From: Amycolatopsis sp. WQ 127309
GTDB lineage: Bacteria; Actinomycetota; Actinomycetes; Mycobacteriales; Pseudonocardiaceae
Length of the DNA stretch: 64,000 bases
Assembly (NCBI RefSeq): GCF_023023025.1
Contig: NZ_CP095481.1
Location: 2,108,001 to 2,172,000, forward strand
Reading direction: 5' to 3'
Below the pieces are notes generated by a model that saw only the letters and a list, made by a program, of their open reading frames with translations, had not been told where the DNA came from and made no database searches. Every line of letters begins with the position of its first letter. The stretch's first letter is position 1. The translations under genes were made by a program, and so were the position numbers. Below, piece by piece: positions 63,935 through 64,000 of this stretch.

Positions 63935-64000
63935 GCCGCGGTGACGGCCTCGCCGTGCAGGGTCGCCCACTTCGTGAGGACGCCGATCGGCTCGACGAGC
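63919..64000 (-). CDS. C-terminal end of a gene running off the window
   Basis: On the minus strand an open frame ends with stop TAG at 63919-63921, giving the last residues [26 protein letters not shown]. It overlaps the last 16 bases of the amidase gene, in the convergent orientation. Only about 27 codons are visible, so no function can be named. Confidence 0.4.
   Translation of the reverse strand, partial: LVEPIGVLTKWATLHGEAVTAAHEAR

Overview
The window is GC-rich (about 70% by eye) actinobacterial chromosome, most likely a Pseudonocardiaceae such as Amycolatopsis. The signs are GTG/TTG starts, dense GTGA/ATGA-coupled operons, a transmembrane PknB-type kinase, an aspartokinase of 421 codons with a 172-codon internal start exactly as in Corynebacterium lysC, and the gene set asd, ask, leuA, recR, ybaB, amidase, which also lies together in Mycobacterium tuberculosis (Rv3708c to Rv3717). 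Genus is inferred from sequence character, not from a search.

Layout. 1-7110: a secreted protein cut by the window edge, a Ser/Thr kinase, a metallophosphoesterase, tRNA-Pro(CGG), a methyltransferase, an S9 peptidase and a small tautomerase. 6925-18409: the most unusual region. A leftward operon of a degenerate acyl-CoA-ligase-like protein, four tandem FemAB/GNAT-like paralogues and the tautomerase faces a rightward operon of GT2 glycosyltransferase, ATP-grasp ligase, MOP-type flippase, CmcH/NodU carbamoyltransferase and a membrane protein. I read it as a pathway for a decorated, exported cell-surface molecule; the product is unknown. 18375-25334: old yellow enzyme, glutamate decarboxylase, Dps, Ohr, FMN reductase, HSL-type esterase and a small secreted protein, with a 21-bp tandem repeat array. 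25731-31819: a TetR/MFS pair with a palindromic operator, a second MFS protein, a lipoprotein, RtcB and a hypothetical protein.

31859-39186: amino-acid biosynthesis, with ask-asd (aspartate pathway) and leuA preceded by a Leu-codon leader peptide and attenuator, followed by a coupled WYL regulator. 39206-47576: short regulator/effector sets: SDR, two DedA proteins, a TetR/peroxiredoxin pair with twin operators, LysR/EamA, an NAD(P)-binding protein, and an ECF42-type sigma factor with its YCII partner and a SnoaL-like protein. This sigma operon is bracketed by two inverted pairs of DnaA-box-like sequences. 47989-53780: a complete oligopeptide ABC importer, oppA-B-C-D-F. 54055-61419: a second surface-polysaccharide cluster (kinase, DUF2304, two GT2 enzymes, DUF6541 membrane protein, flippase, WecB-like epimerase). 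61477-64000: a GH73-like muramidase, recR-ybaB and a lipoprotein amidase.

The window therefore mixes conserved core biosynthesis and repair with two export/decoration systems for the cell envelope. Dispersed palindromes of the form GTCCA-N3-TGGAC, mostly inside genes, are an additional layer that ordinary annotation does not explain.
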